Assembly (NCBI RefSeq): GCF_030272615.1
Contig: NC_081407.1
Span: forward strand, 372,952,998 to 373,016,997
Length of the DNA stretch: 64,000 bases
Source of the DNA: Cryptomeria japonica
Lineage: Eukaryota > Streptophyta > Pinopsida > Cupressales > Cupressaceae
Reading direction: 5' to 3'
Part shown: in pieces, positions 59,054-64,000 of the stretch
How positions within the stretch are numbered: position 1 is the stretch's first letter
Layout of the letters: the number at the start of each line of letters is the position of its first letter
Translations under genes and position numbers: made by a program
The notes under the pieces: model-generated
Database searches by the model: none
What the model was told of the DNA's origin: nothing
What the model saw: only the letters and a program-made list of their open reading frames with translations

Positions 59054-59770
59054 ATGAAACCAATTTCGTGGAATGTTAGGGGTCTTAATGCCCCTAACAA
59101 GCGATGCTTGGTCAAAAGAAGAGTCCTTTTGACTAATGCTGAAATCTTCATGTTCCATGAAACTAAACTAGATTGCCTCCAAGCAGAATCCTTTGGAGCA
59201 GAAATTGGCCACCATTTCTCTGCCAGCCAACAAGTGGCAGTATCTGTAGAAGGTTTGTCAGCAGCTTGTTGATAATTTGAAAACCCCCAGCTGTCCAAAT
59301 TGAAGGAGTTGCTTCTAACATAAATTGATTGCTCATGAGAGTTTTTCATCTGCACTCTAATACTTGTTTCCAATTGCTTAGTATTTATGGACCAGCATCT
59401 CCTATTCTCAGACGTTCTCTATGGTCTAATCTGGATGGATTGTTATCCCTTATCCATGATCATTTCCTTATTATCAGAGGTGACTTCAATGCTATCAGGA
59501 GTTCTAAGGACAAAAGAGGAGGCATCATTAGACTTGGTAGATCTCAATAGGATTTTAATAGTTGGACTAACAGAAATGGTCTCTTTGAGATAGAGTCTGA
59601 TGATAATGTTTTCACTTGGAACTATAGAAGACAAGGCTTTAGTAACATTGCAGAAAAAATAGACAGATTTATCTAGATGGGAGATCTTTCCTCATGTTCC
59701 TTCTCCCTTGATTGTTCTCTTCTTCCTTGTTCAGGCTTAGATCATTTCCCTCTTCTCCTCTCCTTGCAGA
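59054..59770 (+). pseudogene. LINE endonuclease domain
   Basis: ORF2 begins with ATG at 59054: MKPISWNVRGLN, the standard start with the conserved asparagine. It is followed by the HETKLD segment with the catalytic glutamate, a YGP strand, RGDFNAI (59490-59510) with the catalytic aspartate and asparagine, and LDHFP near 59730, where SDH is usual. Frameshifts separate the parts. This domain nicks target DNA to prime insertion. Confidence 0.88.
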
Positions 59771-60389
59771 GTGCTCCAAATATTTCAAAACCACTATTCA
59801 GATTTGAAAACATGTGGATGGAGGATGCTAGATTCTTAAGTCTTATTGGAAAATGGTGGAATGAAGTGAGCTTTGAAGGGTCCAAGCTTTTTGCCTTTGT
59901 GTCCAAGCTTAAATATGTCAAAAGATAGTTGTTAGAATAGAATGCAATGCATTTTAAGAATATCTTTGTTGTCAAAAAGAAGATAGAGGGCCAGTTGGAG
60001 AAATTGAATGATAGAGTTATTAAGGAGGGTATGAATCAGGTCCTTTTTCAAGAAGAAAAAACATCTGCTGGTTGAATATGAAGATATTTTATCTAAAGCG
60101 GAAATCTTCTAGAAACAAAAATCTAGAGAAAATTGGCTCTAGGCTGGTGATAGGAATATTAAATTCTTTCATAATGTCACCCGTATCCATAGAGGTTTAA
60201 ATGGAATTTCAAGGCTTGATACCCAAGGAATGGATCCACTGATGATCCATATATTATTAAAAATGAGATCGTCAACTTCTTTTCCAAGATGCTTACCAAT
60301 GAAGAAGGCTCAAATCTTTTAGAGCAAAGGAAGCTGCTATCTTTAATTTCTAAAGTGTTCTTGGAGAATCAAAATAAAAAAAAATCAAT

Positions 60390-61600
60390 CAAAGTTTCTC
60401 TCTGGAAGAAGTCAGCATAGCCCTAAATCACCTCCTCTTTGATAAAGATCTAGGCCCAGATGGCTTTCCAACAGGTTTTTTCAAAAAATGCTGGGAGATC
60501 CTTTGTTCAGATTTAGTAGAAGCATTAGAATTTTCTAGGAAATCGGGCAATCTTTTAAAGGAGATCAATAATACATTCATAGTTCTTATTCCCAAGAAAT
60601 AAAAAGCTTCTAGATTAGAGGATTTCAGACCTATTTCCCTCTATAATTCCATCTACAAAATCCTTTCTAAAGTGATGACGAATAGGCTGAAACTTTTAAT
60701 GAAATCCATTATTTCAGAGGAGCAAACAGGTTTTGTCCTAGGTTGCTCAATCTTAGATGGGGTCATTTTTTCTCAAGAGGCAATTCATACTCTCCAAAAA
60801 ATGAAGAGGCTGGGTATGATAGTGAAATTAGACATTTCCAAGGCTTATGATATTGTGGATTTTCTTTTTTTTGTGTAAAATTATGCATGCTTTCGGGTTC
60901 AGTAGATAGTGGATTAATTGGACCTATGAATGCATATCCAAACCAATATTTTCTATCCTTGTTAATGGAAAATCAGAGGTATTTTTCTCATCCTTAAAGC
61001 CTATCCTCCATGGGGACCCAATTTCTCCTTTTCTCTTTATTATTATGGCTGAAGCACTTGGAAGAGCAATAAATCAAAGCCTGCCAACAAAAATTTGGAA
61101 GGTATCAAGATAACCACCAAATTTGTTGCTACACTTCAACAATTTGTTGATGAAAACCTCCTACTTTGCGCAACAAGATCCAAGGAAGCTACCTAGATTC
61201 AGGAACTATTGGAGTCATATGGTAAAGCTTTAGGTCAGGTGGTTAACAAGGAAAACTCTAAAATTTATTTTTTCTCTATCCTGTATCCGTGGAAAATAGG
61301 ATCTTAAAAATATGTAGTTGCGAAAAGGGATCTCTCCCCTGCATATACCAAGGGATCCCAATAGACAAGGGTTTGAGGAGCTGCAAACTATGGGACCCCC
61401 TTAAGCTAAAAGTGGATAAGAAAGTTAATTCATGGAAAGGAAAATGGCTCTCTTGGGCAGGTAGATTGATTTTGCTTCAAGCCATGATCTCTTCTCTTCC
61501 CATATACCATATGTCCCTTCTAGCCCTATCCACACGCATGAATTCTTTCATCATTCAGAAGATGAGGATTTTTTTTTTAGCAAAAAATGGATGAAAGGCG
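60390..61600 (+). pseudogene. LINE reverse transcriptase domain
   Basis: Typical steps are visible across broken frames: GPDGFP...F.K.CWE, then NNTFIVLIPKK, the RPISLYNSIYKI.SKV..NRLK block, QTGFVLG.SI.DGV, and LDISKAYD (60825-60850) with the first catalytic aspartate. The FADD box at 61143-61157 reads FVDEN, so the second catalytic aspartate is a glutamate. The GIPI.KG.R motif follows at about 61346, then a WKGKWLSWAGRL...PIY.MSL segment. Confidence 0.9.
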
Positions 61601-62051
61601 CACAAAATTGCTTTGATAGGCTAAGAAAAAATTTGTAAACCCAAGTCTTCAGCGGTCTTGGGAATACATAACATTCAGATTCAAAAAAAGGCATTAGGAG
61701 AAAAACTATCCCGAAAGATTCTTATTGATCCAAGTTCAAGATGGGTAAGAATGACACTTACCAAATATGTAGCAATAGGAGACCATGTATTAAATTTCAG
61801 AGAGCTTCTATTCATCCTAAAGGGTCTCTGACTTGGAATTCTATTCTCAAATGTAGGCATCTTATAGTAGATTATGTTTCTTGGGTTGTCCGAGATGGTT
61901 CATCTTGCCTCTTTTGGGAGGATTCTTGGAGTGGATTTTTGAGCATAGATAGTTTAATAACGATTCCAACAACAAGGGAATGGATAAGACTTCATTGGGG
62001 CCTTCATATCAAGGATTATGTAAAATTTTCAAGGGGTAACTCCTTCTTAGG

Positions 62052-62456
62052 TTGGGGTTGGAAAAATTGGAAGGCCTCACCCTTCCTTCAAATGAATTAA
62101 ACAAACTTTTTGGCCTCCTCAATGAAAGGCATTTGGTTTTCAGAAATGGAATTGACACTTTGATTTGGTCCCCATCTAAATCTGGCCAATACTCTGTTAA
62201 AATGGGATATAAGGTTCTCACAAACCAAGTGGATTCCGAAGACCAACATATGTCACAAAAGCTTTTATGGAATAATAGAATTATCCCTAAGGATGTCATT
62301 TTTGCTTGGCTGAGAGTCAAGAAAAAGATCCTCACAACAGAGAGATTCAAGAAGATGGGATTTGATGGCTCCTCAAGGTGCATTCTCTGTAAAGCACATG
62401 AGGAATCTGTAGACCATCTCCTCCTTACTTGTCCATTTTCTGTAAAATGCTAGAGG
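62052..62456 (+). pseudogene. LINE zinc-binding region (zf-RVT)
   Basis: The frame reads SGQYSVKMGY, then LLWN..IIPKDVIFAW.RV...LTTERF, and a C-X2-C...H...C cluster (CILCKAHEESVDHLLLTC). This matches the zinc-binding domain that follows RT in plant LINEs. A stop at 62451 cuts it from the downstream WEVWKERNRRIF segment (about 62588-62625). Confidence 0.9.
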
Positions 62457-62843
62457 TGGCTATGTGCTAAATTTGGTTGGATTACAACTCTACCAAATGA
62501 CATTGTCTCCCTTTTCTCAAGCTGGCCAATCAGACCAAAAGATGGCATTTTAAGCTCTTTGTGGGAAATTTCTCCCTCTTCTCTAGTATGGGAGGTATGG
62601 AAGGAGCGAAACAGGAGAATATTTGATATCAAAGCAAGGAGTGTTGACTCCGTTTTATCTTCTCTGGAAGCATCCATTGTTGAGAACATTAATATCGTAC
62701 TTCCCCTTTCTACTAACCTAGACAAGAACTTTACATCATGGGATGTCATAATGAGGTTTCCATGGAATGGAATCAAAATTCCTCCCTTCTTAGGAAAGAA
62801 GTCAGGTGACAGTGGAAATGAAGCTTGGTCTCCTTCCTAGTTC

Positions 62844-63287
62844 AGTTCATTCAAATTGAACTTTGATGGGGATTCTAAAGGAAATCCAGGAGCTTCTGGA
62901 ATTGGATGTGTAGTTAGAGATCATAGTGCAATAGTGATGGGAAATATGGTTGAACCTATTCCTCTAGATGCAAACAATGTAGAAGAATTCAAAGCTATCC
63001 TCTATGGGCTGTCAGAGTGTTCTAACCATTCCATTAGAAGTTTAGCAATTGAGGGGGATTTTGTGATCGTTATAAATGCAATTAAAGGAACTCATTTTGT
63101 TAATTGGAAGATGCAAGCACTACTAGAAATAATTCTAACGCTACTACCTTCCTTCATTAACTACACCTGCAATCACATATATAGAGAGGAAAACACAGAT
63201 GCAGATGCTTTGTCCAAGTTGGCATCGATTGGTACTTCTTTAAGTTGGTGGGCGCCCGAACTCAACTTTAATTCTCCAAGGAATTAG
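62844..63287 (+). pseudogene. LINE RNase H domain
   Basis: An open stretch of about 145 codons holds the full plant LINE RNase H set: NFDGDSKGNPG with the first aspartate, VEEFKAI with the glutamate, EGDF with the next aspartate, and REENTDADALSKLA with the last. The domain itself is uninterrupted, but a stop just before it (about 62838) separates it from the upstream ORF2 region. Confidence 0.88.
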
Positions 63288-64000
63288 GAAGAGGGTGGTT
63301 GAATTTAGGCAATTTGAATTTCTAAAATAGCCATTCAGGATTTGGGGATTTTCTTAGTTGGGCTACATTTTGAATTCAAATGAAGAGATGCATTTAATTG
63401 TCAATGGTCTTCTTTTCAAACCATGTTTCTCCCGCCAAACAAGTTTGCTAAGTAATCATGATTTTGATTTTGTGGGCCCTTCATCCTATTGTATGTTGAA
63501 TAGGACTAGATAACTGCAACCTCCACTAAGCCAGCTGATTTGGATTCCTTCAAGCTTGAAATCATGCCATGTCATATATGACCATTTCTTGGTTGGGGAG
63601 TAGAAGATGAGTAATAACTATCTCATTCTTTGTGCCATACTTGGAAAGGTTGATGAGGTCAGTATATCTGTCAAATCTTTAGGCAGGTAGAAAAGTATGC
63701 TGCATTCACTGGCCAAGGCTTGTGGTGATGTTTTGGCAATGCTTCAAAGTTAGATTAATTAGTACTATGATCTTGGAAGCTATTTATTTCACCACCTCTT
63801 CTCTGGGCTTTACAACTCCAGGAACTTTGCATTAATGAGCCTAGAAATGCATGACAATGTCATAATAATTTTAAAGAAAGAAAATCTAAGTCTTGTCCTT
63901 TATTTTTTGCTTGTCCATCTTGAAGGTTGAAGGTTTTCTAGGCTCAAAATTGTAGAGGAGTCTTTCCTAGGTTATCAAAATGATGGAGGAAGCTCCTTTC
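63288..64000. other. LINE 3' flank, no gene seen
   Basis: Could be the LINE 3' untranslated region. No poly(A) tail, tandem repeat or coding frame is recognisable before the window ends. Confidence 0.4.

Larger units (their letters stand above)
56748..63287 (+). mobile_element. L1-type plant LINE, nearly full length, inactive
   Basis: Domain order on the plus strand: ORF1 (56748 to about 59045), AP-type endonuclease (59054 to about 59760), RT (about 60390-61600), zinc-binding region (62100-62456) and RNase H (62856-63287). This is the layout of plant L1 LINEs with an RNase H. Every domain carries stops or frameshifts, and the RT active site is altered. No poly(A) tail is seen before the window ends. 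The left edge lies somewhere in 55932-56747. Confidence 0.9.

Overview
The window is nuclear DNA of a land plant, most likely a gymnosperm and probably a conifer. It is AT-rich and gene-poor. It is dominated by old, nested LTR retrotransposons of Copia and Gypsy type and by a plant LINE. It also holds a long block of interstitial telomere-like repeats, which is a known trait of conifer genomes, and a recent plastid DNA insertion that carries a short reading frame resembling psaM. The psaM gene is absent from flowering-plant plastomes but kept in gymnosperms, so this points away from an angiosperm. The species cannot be named from the sequence alone.

Layout: 1-1865 is featureless AT-rich DNA. 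1866-6352 is a 4.5 kb solo LTR with TG...CA ends and a perfect ATAAG target-site duplication. 7.7-8.75 kb holds a BURP-domain (PG1-beta/RD22-like) cell-wall protein gene broken by a one-base frameshift. 9574-17239 is a decayed minus-strand Copia element with both LTRs, a tRNA-Met primer site, and gag, protease, integrase, RT and RNase H remnants; its gag carries an inserted 368 bp TRIM element. The Copia element sits inside one arm of an older segmental duplication, and the other arm (about 18.0-19.15 kb) preserves the empty site. A small secreted cysteine-rich peptide gene lies at 19132-19356 on the minus strand.

21-25.5 kb contains direct repeats, unidentified decayed coding sequence and a LINE 3' fragment. 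25962-28180 is a non-coding LTR element (LARD-like). 28378-40216 is a nested pile of minus-strand LTR elements: one Copia LTR with pol, a second Copia LTR with RNase H cut by a Gypsy-like LTR, an unidentified long retroelement ORF, and a gag-like ORF with a coiled coil and four zinc knuckles next to a primer site and LTR. After a minisatellite (40.4-41.0 kb) comes a relatively GC-rich island with Pol III box-like motifs (41.3-42.2 kb). The telomere-like block (43.26-46.85 kb) and a foldback element (47.1-47.3 kb) follow.

49.95-52.7 kb is a 2.5 kb polypyrimidine tract with CT, CA and TA microsatellites. 53609-54551 is the plastid insert, flanked by two identical 108 bp direct repeats. 56.7-63.3 kb is a nearly full-length but dead L1-type LINE with ORF1, endonuclease, RT, zinc-binding and RNase H domains.

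Only two loci look like ordinary host genes: the broken BURP gene and the cysteine-rich peptide. No coherent new biological system is evident. The most unusual items are the plastid insertion with its 108 bp flanking duplication, the retroelement with an unknown ORF where pol should be, and the higher-order telomere-like array.
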